In this document: positions 54,112 through 61,281 of the stretch, piece by piece | Position numbering within the stretch: the stretch's first letter is position 1 | How the letters are laid out: each line of letters opens with the position of its first letter | Source of the DNA: Sphingomonas sp. OV641 | Lineage (GTDB): Bacteria; Pseudomonadota; Alphaproteobacteria; Sphingomonadales; Sphingomonadaceae | Assembly: GCF_900109205.1 (NCBI RefSeq) | Contig: NZ_FNZB01000002.1 | Location: forward strand, 496,001 to 560,000 | Direction of reading: 5' to 3' | Length of the DNA stretch: 64,000 bases | Notes under the pieces: generated by a model | What the model was told of the DNA's origin: nothing | The model's database searches: none | What the model saw: only the letters and a program-made list of their open reading frames with translations | Position numbers and translations under genes: made by a program

Positions 54112-56066
54112 GCCGCCCAACCCTCCGCGCCGGCGAGCTGATCCGCTAGATCCTGCGCGCGCCGTTTCTGTCGCCGGTCGCGCAACCAATGTCCAAGGAT
54201 CGACAGCGCGCCGCCCAGCGCGATCATCATGCCGCCGAACCAGATCAGCGTGACCCATGGCTTCCACCACAAGCGAAGCTGCCAGCGACCCTGACCATCG
54301 GACTGGCCGAGCACGGTGTAGAGCTGCCCGTCGAGCGCGGTGAGAATGGCGCTCTCACTGGTGGTAGTGGGCGGGTTGGAGAAGAAGCGAGACTGCGGCG
54401 CCAGCACGCCGCGCGCGCCGTCACCACGCTGCACCTCCAGCCGTGCTTCGAGCGCGGTCCAATTGTCGCCGATCACTGGCCGGATGCCGCGCAGGGTGAC
54501 GCGATACGGGCCCACGCCGGCGCTCTCCCCGATGCGTTTCGCCACCAGTGTTTCGCTGGTGAAGGCGCTGGAGGCCGCCATGCCGGCGAGGCTGACGGCG
54601 ATGCCGAGATGCGCCAGCACCATGCCGTAAACGAACAAAGGTGTGCGCAGGAGATTGCGCCCGAGGAGCGGCACGACGCTGGCCACCGCGAGGCCTGCGG
54701 CGAGGGCGAGGCCAATCATCGGCAACAGCCCGAACCAGCCCGCTAGCAGGGCGAGCGCGACGCCGCTTGCCCCGGTGATGGCGATCGGCCAGCCCATGCG
54801 CTTCACCACCGCCGCCATGCTGTCCCGCCGCCAGCGGAGCAGCGGGCCCGCCGCCATGACCACGACCAGCCCCAAAGCGATCGGGCCGGCGGCTTTTTCA
54901 AAAAAGGGAGGGCCGACCGACAGCTGCGTGCCCATGGCGGCGGCGAAGATCGGGTAGAAGGTGCCGATCAGGACGATGCCGAGGATCACGGACAGGAGCA
55001 GGTTGTTCGCGACAAGGCTCCCCTCGCGGCTCACCAGCTCGAATGTGTTGCCGGCGCGTACCAGGCCAATCCGCGCCGCGAACAGCGCCAGCGCGCCGCC
55101 GATGTAGATTGCCAGCAATATGAGGATGAAGGTGCCGCGCTCCGGATCCACGGCAAAGGCGTGAACGCTGGTCAGGATGCCCGAGCGGACCAGGAAGGTG
55201 CCGAGCATCGACATGGAAAAGGCGACCACTGCCAGCATCACTGTCCAGGCGCGAAGGCCGTCGCGCGTCGCCAGCACGCTGACCGAATGGAGCAGCGCGG
55301 TGGCGGCGAGCCAGGGCATCAGCGAGGCATTCTCGACCGGATCCCAGAACCACCATCCGCCCCAGCCGAGCTCGTAATAGGCCCAATAGCTGCCGGCCGT
55401 GATGCCAACGGTCAGGAACACCCAGGCGGCGAGTACCCACGGGCGCATTGCGCGGGCGAAGGCGGGCCCAACGTCGCGCGTGACCAGCGCGCCGACAGCG
55501 AAGGAGAAGGCAACCGACAGGCCGACATAGCCGGCGTAGAGCGTCGGCGGGTGGAAGGCGAGGCCGGGATCCTGCAGCAGGGGGTTGAGGCCCTGTCCGT
55601 CGGGCGGCGCATCGCCGAGGCGCGCGAAGGGGTTCGAGGAAAAGAGCAGAAAGGCGTAGAAGCCGAGCGCGATGGCGGCCTGCGCGCCGAGCGTTGCCGT
55701 CAGCGTCCGCTCCGCCAAGCGGCGTTCCAGCAGCGCCACCGCGCCGCCCGCCAATCCGAGGATCGTGACCCACAGCAGCATCGAGCCTTCATGGTTTCCC
55801 CACGCGCCGGCGAACTTGTAAAGCCATGGCTTGGCCGAATGGCTGTTCGCGACGACCAGCGCCACCGACATGTCCGACAACAGGAACACGCGGACCAGCG
55901 CTGCCATGGCAAGCAGCGCCAGACCGCCCTGGACCACCGCCACCGGCCGAACCGCGGTGGCGATCACGTCATCGCCGCGACGGACGGCGATGGCGGCCAG
56001 CGCGAGCTGCATCGCCGCAAGTGCCGCCGCGAGCCAAAGCGCGATGAGGCCGATCTCGGCGGTCAC
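54108..56066 (-). CDS. ccmF: Cytochrome c haem lyase subunit CcmF
   Basis: Polytopic inner-membrane protein of 652 residues with the tryptophan-rich haem-handling WWD domain (GWGGWWFWDPVENASLMPWLA) and many hydrophobic helices. It joins haem from CcmE to apocytochrome c with CcmH. The GTG at 56066 is the best in-frame start. ccmE, usually next upstream, is not here; the 368 bp upstream contain only repeats. ccmF-ccmG-ccmH overlap successively and form one unit. Confidence 0.96.
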   Translation of the reverse strand: MTAEIGLIALWLAAALAAMQLALAAIAVRRGDDVIATAVRPVAVVQGGLALLAMAALVRVFLLSDMSVALVVANSHSAKPWLYKFAGAWGNHEGSMLLWVTILGLAGGAVALLERRLAERTLTATLGAQAAIALGFYAFLLFSSNPFARLGDAPPDGQGLNPLLQDPGLAFHPPTLYAGYVGLSVAFSFAVGALVTRDVGPAFARAMRPWVLAAWVFLTVGITAGSYWAYYELGWGGWWFWDPVENASLMPWLAATALLHSVSVLATRDGLRAWTVMLAVVAFSMSMLGTFLVRSGILTSVHAFAVDPERGTFILILLAIYIGGALALFAARIGLVRAGNTFELVSREGSLVANNLLLSVILGIVLIGTFYPIFAAAMGTQLSVGPPFFEKAAGPIALGLVVVMAAGPLLRWRRDSMAAVVKRMGWPIAITGASGVALALLAGWFGLLPMIGLALAAGLAVASVVPLLGRNLLRTPLFVYGMVLAHLGIAVSLAGMAASSAFTSETLVAKRIGESAGVGPYRVTLRGIRPVIGDNWTALEARLEVQRGDGARGVLAPQSRFFSNPPTTTSESAILTALDGQLYTVLGQSDGQGRWQLRLWWKPWVTLIWFGGMMIALGGALSILGHWLRDRRQKRRAQDLADQLAGAEGWAA

Positions 56067-56084
56067 GCGGGCAATCCCATCAAT

Positions 56085-56161
56085 GTTCGTGCTGAGCGTG
56101 TCGTAGCACGTGTCCCGTGCGGCTCGGCCGGGGCACGCCCTTCGACAAGCTCAGGGCGAAC
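56085..56161. repeat. Inverted repeat pair, family 2
   Basis: Left arm GTTCGTGCTGAGC, GTGTCGTAGCACG; right arm CACGCCCTTCGACAAGC, TCAGGGCGAAC. The arms are inverted copies of a CCTTCGACAAGCTCAGGG core, also seen at 59212-59294 and 59974-60051. Confidence 0.8.
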
Positions 56162-56191
56162 ATTACTCCGGGGATGCAAGCCTATCCAGAT

Positions 56192-56287
56192 CGTCATCCC
56201 GGACTTGATCCGGGGTCCATGCTTGCGCGAACGCCGAGGCGACAGCCTACGCGGCACGTTGGATGCCGGATCAAGTCCGGGATAACG
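56192..56287. repeat. REP-like inverted pair (family 1)
   Basis: Left arm CGTCATCCCGGACTTGATC, CGGGGTCC; right arm GGATGCCGGATCAAG, TCCGGGATAACG. The spacing is as in the pair at 61161. Confidence 0.85.
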
Positions 56288-56316
56288 CAGGGGTGTGGAG
56301 CGAGCCAATCGCACAA

Positions 56317-56411
56317 CGTCATGCCAGCCTTGTGCCGGCCTCCACCGTGCCGCGAGCCCGACGCCGGCAAATGCACGGTCAGGTGGATGCCGGGACGCGC
56401 CCGGCATGACG
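56317..56411. repeat. REP-like inverted pair (family 1, GCC variant)
   Basis: Left arm CGTCATGCCAGCCTTGTGC, CGGCCTCC; right arm GGATGCCGGGACGCG, CCCGGCATGACG. It lies 30 bp behind the previous pair. Confidence 0.8.
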
Positions 56412-56434
56412 GAGCGGCTAAACGTCACAAATCC

Positions 56435-57727
56435 TCAGCGCTCATATGCCTTTGGCAGTGCGCCCTCGGTGGGCACGAGATACCGGTCGCGCAGCTGAAG
56501 CTGGCGCGAGCGCATCGGCTGCGCCCGGCCATCGATCCATACCGCGGTGGGCGCGGAGGAAATCTCCAGCGGATCGCCATCCCACAGCACCACATCGGCG
56601 CGGCGGCCGACGCGCAGCGAGCCGATCTCCCCATCCATGCCAAGCGCCGCCGCCGGGCCGGAGGTGATCGACGCCAGCGCGTCGCCCCAGTTCAGCCCGG
56701 TATGGCCGGGTATCTGCGTGATCGCGACGAGGTTGCCGGCATATTGCCGCAGATTGTGCTCACCGCCGTTGTTGCCGGTCGAGGCGAGCGCCACCTGAAC
56801 GCCGGCGGCGCGCATGCGGCCGACGTTGGATTCCGTCGCGCCGAGCGATTCGAAGTGCGCGGGCAGATCGGCAAGCGCAGCGGCGATCACCGGCACGCGC
56901 GCGGCGGCGATCTCGCGCGCGACCATCCAGCCTTCGCTGACGCCGGTCAGCACCAGCTTCAGCTTGGGGTAGTCGCGTGGCAGCGCAAGCACCGTGAAGA
57001 TGTCGCTGGCGCGCTCGACATGGACGACCAGCGGCACGGCGCCGTCGAGCACGCGCAGCAGCGCCTCGGCATCGCCGCGCTTGACCAGGGATTCCTTCTC
57101 GCGCCCGCCAAAGCCGGCGGGGTTGCGGCGATAGTCCTGCGCCTGGGTGAAGGCGTCGCGCAGCGCTGCATAGGCCGCCGGGCGGGAGCCGCCGGCGAGC
57201 CGCCCGCCGCCCTCGCCCAGTTCCACGAACTGAAAGGCACGCGGGCGCAACACCGCCTGCGGATCATCACCCAGGTCGATCACCGCGCCCTGGCCGGCGA
57301 AGATCGATCCGGCGGCCTCCGGCGCGACCAAAGCGCGGGTGACGCCGCCGAGCCGCTCATTGGCGATCTTCACCTCGGCCGGATTGATCGCCACCGACAC
57401 ATCGATCGCGGCGTTGAACGGCGCGGTGCGGGCACCGGCATCGTTGCTTTCCTGCACGCCCGCGGCATCGGTGATGCCAAGGTCGCTGAAGCCAGCGACG
57501 AAGCCGGGGGCGACCCACTTGCCGCGCCCGTCGATCACTTCAGCGCCCGCAGGCACCGCGACGCCGGCGCCGGCGGCGACGATGCGGCCGTTCTGGAACA
57601 CGACGGTGCCGCCCTCGATCGGGGCAGAGCCATCGCCGATCGCGACGGTCGCATTGGTGATCGCCACCGTCTGCGCGGCCACGGGCGTCGCCAGCATGGT
57701 GGCGAGCAGGAGCAGGGCGCGCTTCAC
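56435..57727 (-). CDS. Amidohydrolase-family protein lacking the HxH motif, exported
   Basis: Protein of 430 residues with a signal peptide (MKRALLLLATMLATPVAAQ), the amidohydrolase beta-sandwich start and the C-terminal GEIGSLRVGRRADVVLWDGDPL. Where the partner gene has DIHSH, this one has AGFSD (residues 78-82), so both metal-binding histidines and the preceding aspartate are missing. A later GNNGGEHN stretch remains. It may be a non-catalytic partner or use another chemistry. Its GTG overlaps the stop of the upstream amidohydrolase (GTGA), so the two are translated together. Confidence 0.88.
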   Translation of the reverse strand: MKRALLLLATMLATPVAAQTVAITNATVAIGDGSAPIEGGTVVFQNGRIVAAGAGVAVPAGAEVIDGRGKWVAPGFVAGFSDLGITDAAGVQESNDAGARTAPFNAAIDVSVAINPAEVKIANERLGGVTRALVAPEAAGSIFAGQGAVIDLGDDPQAVLRPRAFQFVELGEGGGRLAGGSRPAAYAALRDAFTQAQDYRRNPAGFGGREKESLVKRGDAEALLRVLDGAVPLVVHVERASDIFTVLALPRDYPKLKLVLTGVSEGWMVAREIAAARVPVIAAALADLPAHFESLGATESNVGRMRAAGVQVALASTGNNGGEHNLRQYAGNLVAITQIPGHTGLNWGDALASITSGPAAALGMDGEIGSLRVGRRADVVLWDGDPLEISSAPTAVWIDGRAQPMRSRQLQLRDRYLVPTEGALPKAYER

Positions 57728-59145
57728 TTGACGTCTCCCGAGCCGGGCTGGCCAAGTTCGAAGTCGCTCACCGGGCGACGCTTGGGATCATGGGCGTCGT
57801 ACAGCAGCGCGCCGTCGATCCAGACCTTGTCGGGGCGGGTGTAGACGCTGAACGGATTGCCGTTCCACAGCACCACATCCGCCATCTTGCCGGGCACGAG
57901 GCTGCCGGTCCGGTCGGCGATGCCGAGCGCCTTCGCCGGGCCGAGCGACAGCCACTTCCACGCGACTTCGGGCGCGATGTCGATGCCGACACGGCGGCCG
58001 GAGGCGAGCACCTTGGCCACTTCCTGGTTCAGCCGCTGGATGCCGTTCTCGTCGTCCGAATGGATCATGGCGCAGGCGCCGGCCTTTTCCAGGATCGCGA
58101 GATTTTCACCGATCCCGTCATAGCTCTCCATCTTGAAACCGTACCAATCGGCCCAGACGGCGGCGCAGGTACCGTTCGCCTTCAGGATATCGGCGATCTT
58201 GTACGCTTCCACGGCGTGGTGGAAGGCGGTGACCTTGTAGCCGAACTCCTTCGCCATATCCTCGACGATCGCCATTTCGTCGGCGCGATAGCAGTGGTTC
58301 TGGATCAGGATCTCGCCCGCGAGCACGCCGCGCAGCGTATCCATGGCGATGTCGCGCGACGGCGGCTCACCGCCATCGGCCTCATACTTGTCCCACTTGC
58401 GGCGATAATCCTGCGCCTTCGCCCAGGTCGCGCGGTCGACCGCGACATTACCCATCCGGGTGGAAGGCTGGCGGTTCTTGGAGCCATAGACGCGCTTCGG
58501 ATTCTCGCCGCACGCCATCTTCAGGCCGTAAGGCGCGCCGGGGAACTTCATGCCCTGCATGGTGCGCGAATAGACGTTCTTCAACGTGACCGAGCGACCG
58601 CCCATGAGGTTCGCCGAGCCGGGCAGAATCTGCAGCGTGGTGACGCCGCCGTTCGCCAGTGCGCGGCTGAAGCCGGGATCCTGCGGCCATACGCTATGCT
58701 CGGCCCAGACATCCGCCGTGATCGGACCGGTCGCCTCGTTGCCGTCGCTGTGCGCCTGAACGCTGGGGGTGGGGTAATCGCCAAGGTGGCTGTGGATGTC
58801 GATGACGCCGGGGGTCACCCACTTGCCGGTGCCGTCGATCACCTGTGCGTCCGCCGGTGCGTTCACGCTCGTGCCGACCGCCACGATCTTGCCGTCGGCG
58901 AACAGCACCTGCCCATTGTCGATCCGCGCGCCCTCGCCATCGAAGATGGTGACGTTGCGCACCACCGTCGGCACGCCGGGATAGGCGCGGTAGGTGGAAG
59001 GATAGGGATCGCGCGAATAAGGCTGCGGCGGTGCCTTGGAAGAGGCCGTTTTGGGACGGGCGTCACCCTGCGAGCAGGCGACAAGCGACAGCGCCGCGAC
59101 GCCGGCCGCCATCCAGCGCCCGGCGGTGGAAGTGCGAAGGATCAT
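57724..59145 (-). CDS. Amidohydrolase, predicted lipoprotein
   Basis: Metal-dependent hydrolase of 473 residues. A lipobox SLVAC (C24) follows a hydrophobic run, so it is probably tethered in the envelope. The HxH motif is H118 and H120 in GVIDIHSHLGDYPTPS; other likely ligands lie in QNHCYRADE, TAFHHAVE and IHSDDENG, and the family C-terminus is GSLVPGKMADVVLWNGNPFSV. The start at 59145 is chosen to give the lipoprotein signal; its ribosome site is weak. It pairs with the HxH-less homologue downstream. The substrate is unknown. Confidence 0.92.
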   Translation of the reverse strand: MILRTSTAGRWMAAGVAALSLVACSQGDARPKTASSKAPPQPYSRDPYPSTYRAYPGVPTVVRNVTIFDGEGARIDNGQVLFADGKIVAVGTSVNAPADAQVIDGTGKWVTPGVIDIHSHLGDYPTPSVQAHSDGNEATGPITADVWAEHSVWPQDPGFSRALANGGVTTLQILPGSANLMGGRSVTLKNVYSRTMQGMKFPGAPYGLKMACGENPKRVYGSKNRQPSTRMGNVAVDRATWAKAQDYRRKWDKYEADGGEPPSRDIAMDTLRGVLAGEILIQNHCYRADEMAIVEDMAKEFGYKVTAFHHAVEAYKIADILKANGTCAAVWADWYGFKMESYDGIGENLAILEKAGACAMIHSDDENGIQRLNQEVAKVLASGRRVGIDIAPEVAWKWLSLGPAKALGIADRTGSLVPGKMADVVLWNGNPFSVYTRPDKVWIDGALLYDAHDPKRRPVSDFELGQPGSGDVK

Positions 59146-59160
59146 GGGCGCCGTGATTGG

Positions 59161-59217
59161 ACGGACACGGGGGCAAAGACAAGCGCTTAGCGTTTGCCGT
59201 GAATTGCCCCCGTCCGT
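59161..59217. promoter_or_regulatory. Long stem-loop upstream of amidohydrolase start
   Basis: ACGGACACGGGGGCAA (59161-59176) pairs with TTGCCCCCGTCCGT (59204-59217) with a 2-base bulge and a 27-base loop. It lies 16 bp before the amidohydrolase start on the minus strand, so it could be in its mRNA leader. It also adjoins a family-2 repeat and may be no more than repeat debris. Confidence 0.35.
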
Positions 59218-59294
59218 TTGTGCCAAGCGGGTCGAAGCACGTGCCGCGGGCGGAGTCGCTTGGGACACGCCCTTCGACAGGCTCAGGGCGAACG
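59212..59294. repeat. Inverted repeat pair, family 2, with 22-bp direct duplication
   Basis: Left arm GTCCGTTTGTGCCAAGCGG, GTCGAAGCACG; right arm ACACGCCCTTCGACAGGC, TCAGGGCGAAC. The segment GCTCAGGGCGAAC, GGAGAAGGA at 59281-59302 is repeated exactly at 59318-59339, next to the hslV stop. Confidence 0.75.
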
Positions 59295-59320
59295 GAGAAG
59301 GAAGCTCGTCGTGCTAAGCT

Positions 59321-59350
59321 CAGGGCGAACGGAGAAGGATGTTCGCCCTG
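59321..59350 (-). terminator. Hairpin behind hslV built from repeat sequence
   Basis: CAGGGCGAAC (59321-59330) and GTTCGCCCTG (59341-59350) are perfectly complementary around a 10-base loop, 6 bp after the hslV stop. One arm is the duplicated family-2 end. There is no T-run. Confidence 0.6.
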
Positions 59351-59356
59351 CTGGGC

Positions 59357-59920
59357 TCAGCTCGCGCTGTCGAGCGTCTCAACCACGAGCCGGTCATTGG
59401 TATAGACGCAGACCTCGGCCGCGATGCCCATCGCCTTGCGGCAGATCGTTTCGGCATCCTGTTCGTAATCAACCAGCGCCCGCGCCGCGGCGAGCGCGTA
59501 ATTGCCGCCCGAACCGATTGCGGCAATGCCCGCCTCCGGCTCCAGCACGTCGCCATTGCCGGTGAGGATCAGCGACACATCCTTGTCGGCGACGATCATC
59601 ATCGCCTCCAGGTTGCGCAGATACTTGTCCGTGCGCCAGTCCTTGGCCAGCTCCACCGCGGCCCGCATCAGATGGCCCTGGTGGCGCTCCAGCTTCGCCT
59701 CGAGCCGCTCGAACAGGGTGAAGGCGTCGGCGGTGGCGCCCGCGAAACCGCCGATCACCTTTCCCTCCGGACCGAGCGTGCGGACCTTGCGCGCATTCGG
59801 CTTCATCACCGTCTGCCCCATCGAAACCTGGCCGTCTCCCGCGACGACCACCTTGCCACCGCGCCGCACCGAAAGGATCGTCGTGCCGTGCCACACCGGC
59901 ATGCTGCTTTGTTCACTCAT
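59357..59920 (-). CDS. hslV: ATP-dependent protease peptidase subunit HslV
   Basis: Proteasome-like peptidase of 187 residues working with the HslU ATPase to degrade misfolded and regulatory proteins in the cytoplasm. The [10 protein letters not shown] motif gives T13 as the nucleophile after removal of a 12-residue propeptide, longer than the single Met of E. coli HslV but common in alphaproteobacteria. [13 protein letters not shown] and [14 protein letters not shown] are typical. hslU is not next to it in this window. Confidence 0.96.
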   Translation of the reverse strand: MSEQSSMPVWHGTTILSVRRGGKVVVAGDGQVSMGQTVMKPNARKVRTLGPEGKVIGGFAGATADAFTLFERLEAKLERHQGHLMRAAVELAKDWRTDKYLRNLEAMMIVADKDVSLILTGNGDVLEPEAGIAAIGSGGNYALAAARALVDYEQDAETICRKAMGIAAEVCVYTNDRLVVETLDSAS

Positions 59921-59973
59921 GGAAGCGGATGTAGGGTGCCAGGTAAGCGGCGCAACAGCGTTCCCTCTCCTCC

Positions 59974-60051
59974 GTTCGCACTGAGCCTGTCGACGTGCGC
60001 GTAGCCAGGCGCATCGTCTGGGACACGTCCTTCGACAAGCTCAGGACGAAC
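59974..60051. repeat. Inverted repeat pair, family 2
   Basis: Left arm GTTCGCACTGAGCCTGTCG, ACGTGCG; right arm ACACGTCCTTCGACAAGC, TCAGGACGAAC, between the hslV start and the holin stop. Confidence 0.8.
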
Positions 60052-60111
60052 GGGGTGTGTGGTGGCAATCCACGTCAAACTTCACGAACCTCGCGCACAA
60101 AAGGGATCAAG

Positions 60112-60519
60112 TTACCGCCCGTTCGCTTTTCCCCATTCTCGCGCGACCGTGTAGCCGAGATAGCCGGTGCCGAAGAGCGCGTAGAGTGGCTCGGGGATGC
60201 CGGCGAGATAGGCGTTCATGCCGCCCGCAATCGTCCGCGCGGTGACCGGGCTGACCGCGGCGATGATCCCCATGGGGATCGACCAGAGCAGCAGCACGTA
60301 CATGACGTACAGGAAGCTCGGTCGGGCGCGGCTGGTCCAGGGATCGGGCGAGCCGGCCTCCGCCAGCACCGCAGCCATCTGGGTCTTGATCCGTTCGAGT
60401 TCCTGCGAGCCCTCGAGCCGCAGCAATTCGAGCTTCGCCGCCTCGCGCGCCGCGGGGTCGGGAATGATCTTGTCGATCAGCCCGGCGACGGGACCGATGA
60501 TCGCATCAAGCAATGCCAT
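60112..60519 (-). CDS. GTA-type 3TM holin
   Basis: Small protein of 135 residues in the family of three-helix holins linked to gene transfer agents. It begins with an amphipathic stretch (LLDAIIGPVAGLIDKIIPDP), then a charged helix (AAREAAKLELLRLEGSQELERI), then hydrophobic segments (FLYVMYVLLLWSIPMGIIAAV and ALFGTGYLGYTVA). Holins form membrane lesions that let a muramidase reach the cell wall; the GH108 muramidase gene lies 12 bp upstream on the same strand, so they form a lysis pair. No capsid or tail genes are nearby. Confidence 0.85.
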   Translation of the reverse strand: MALLDAIIGPVAGLIDKIIPDPAAREAAKLELLRLEGSQELERIKTQMAAVLAEAGSPDPWTSRARPSFLYVMYVLLLWSIPMGIIAAVSPVTARTIAGGMNAYLAGIPEPLYALFGTGYLGYTVAREWGKANGR

Positions 60520-60531
60520 GGACCTTCTCCT

Positions 60532-61068
60532 TCAGCCGAGGCGGTTGGCGAGCCAGCCGTAGAGGAATGCCTCATTGGCGGGGCGGCGCTCGGCAAGCGA
60601 GAGGTAGCGTTCGCCCTGTAGCGCCTCGATCGCCTTGAGCAGCACGGTTTCGCCGGCCGCGCCGCGGATGACGAGAAAGCGGTCCAGCGCGGCCAGCGTC
60701 TGCGGGCCAATGCGACCGTCGAGCAGCACGTCGGGGTAATCACGCGCGCCGCGATTGAGCGCATTGAGCGCGCGCTGGAGAAAGCCGGTGGCGACGGCCG
60801 GACCCATGTTGACCCCGGTGTCGAACAGTTCCGCGGCGATCAGCGGCGCACGCTCCGCGACATCGTCGAGGCGCGGCCGCTGCCAATAGATGCGGCGGTA
60901 AATCGCGGCGGCGGCCTCGCGCGCGAAATGGCGCATCTCGCCAGCATAGCCGTTGGCGCGGGCGACCGCTTCCGTGATGCCCCAGCGAGTCGCGCCGCCG
61001 CGGTCGGCCGGGTGATTGCTGTAGCCACCCTCGCGGTCGATCACGGCGTGGATAAGATCGTCGATCAT
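60532..61068 (-). CDS. GH108 muramidase (endolysin-like)
   Basis: Peptidoglycan-cleaving enzyme of 178 residues. The N-terminal catalytic domain has EGGYSNHPADRGGATRWGI with E13 as the expected acid, and the C-terminal half (about 110-178) is a peptidoglycan-binding type 3 domain (DVLLDGRIGPQTLAAL). The ATG at 61068 has GGAGGGG at good spacing; the longer frame to 61152 is rejected. It has no signal peptide, so export would depend on the holin next door. It resembles the endolysin of Rhodobacter-type gene transfer agents. Confidence 0.9.
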   Translation of the reverse strand: MIDDLIHAVIDREGGYSNHPADRGGATRWGITEAVARANGYAGEMRHFAREAAAAIYRRIYWQRPRLDDVAERAPLIAAELFDTGVNMGPAVATGFLQRALNALNRGARDYPDVLLDGRIGPQTLAALDRFLVIRGAAGETVLLKAIEALQGERYLSLAERRPANEAFLYGWLANRLG

Positions 61069-61160
61069 GATGCCCCTCCGTTGTGAGAACGTATGGGGAA
61101 CATAATGGGTGGGAGGCGTGTAGGACAGCGATGAGAAGCGGTCGTTTGCCACGTGCCGGC

Positions 61161-61256
61161 CGTCATCCCGGACTTGATCCGGGATCCAACATGCCGCGAC
61201 CGCTTCGGCGTCAGTGTGCGCGGAACCATGGATCCCGGATCAAGTCCGGGATGACG
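61161..61256. repeat. REP-like inverted pair (family 1, best copy)
   Basis: Left arm CGTCATCCCGGACTTGATC, CGGGATCC; right arm GGATCCCGGATCAAG, TCCGGGATGACG, essentially perfect inverted copies. It lies 25 bp behind the epimerase stop and 92 bp before the muramidase start. Confidence 0.9.
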
Positions 61257-61281
61257 GTTTGGATGATACGGCTGGTCCGGC

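Larger units (their letters stand above)
56067..56434. other. Repeat-packed gap between ccmF and amidohydrolase
   Basis: No credible gene. It holds one family-2 pair (56085-56161) and two family-1 pairs (56192-56287 and 56317-56411), so repeats make up most of its length. The ccmF promoter must lie in or beyond them. Confidence 0.7.

Noticed and set aside
56192-56411. Insertion-sequence ends
   Set aside because: Inverted arms enclose only about 40 bp, with no transposase gene or target duplication seen.
60112-61068. Remnant prophage around the holin and muramidase
   Set aside because: No integrase, capsid, portal, tail or attachment-site duplication nearby; flanking genes are housekeeping.
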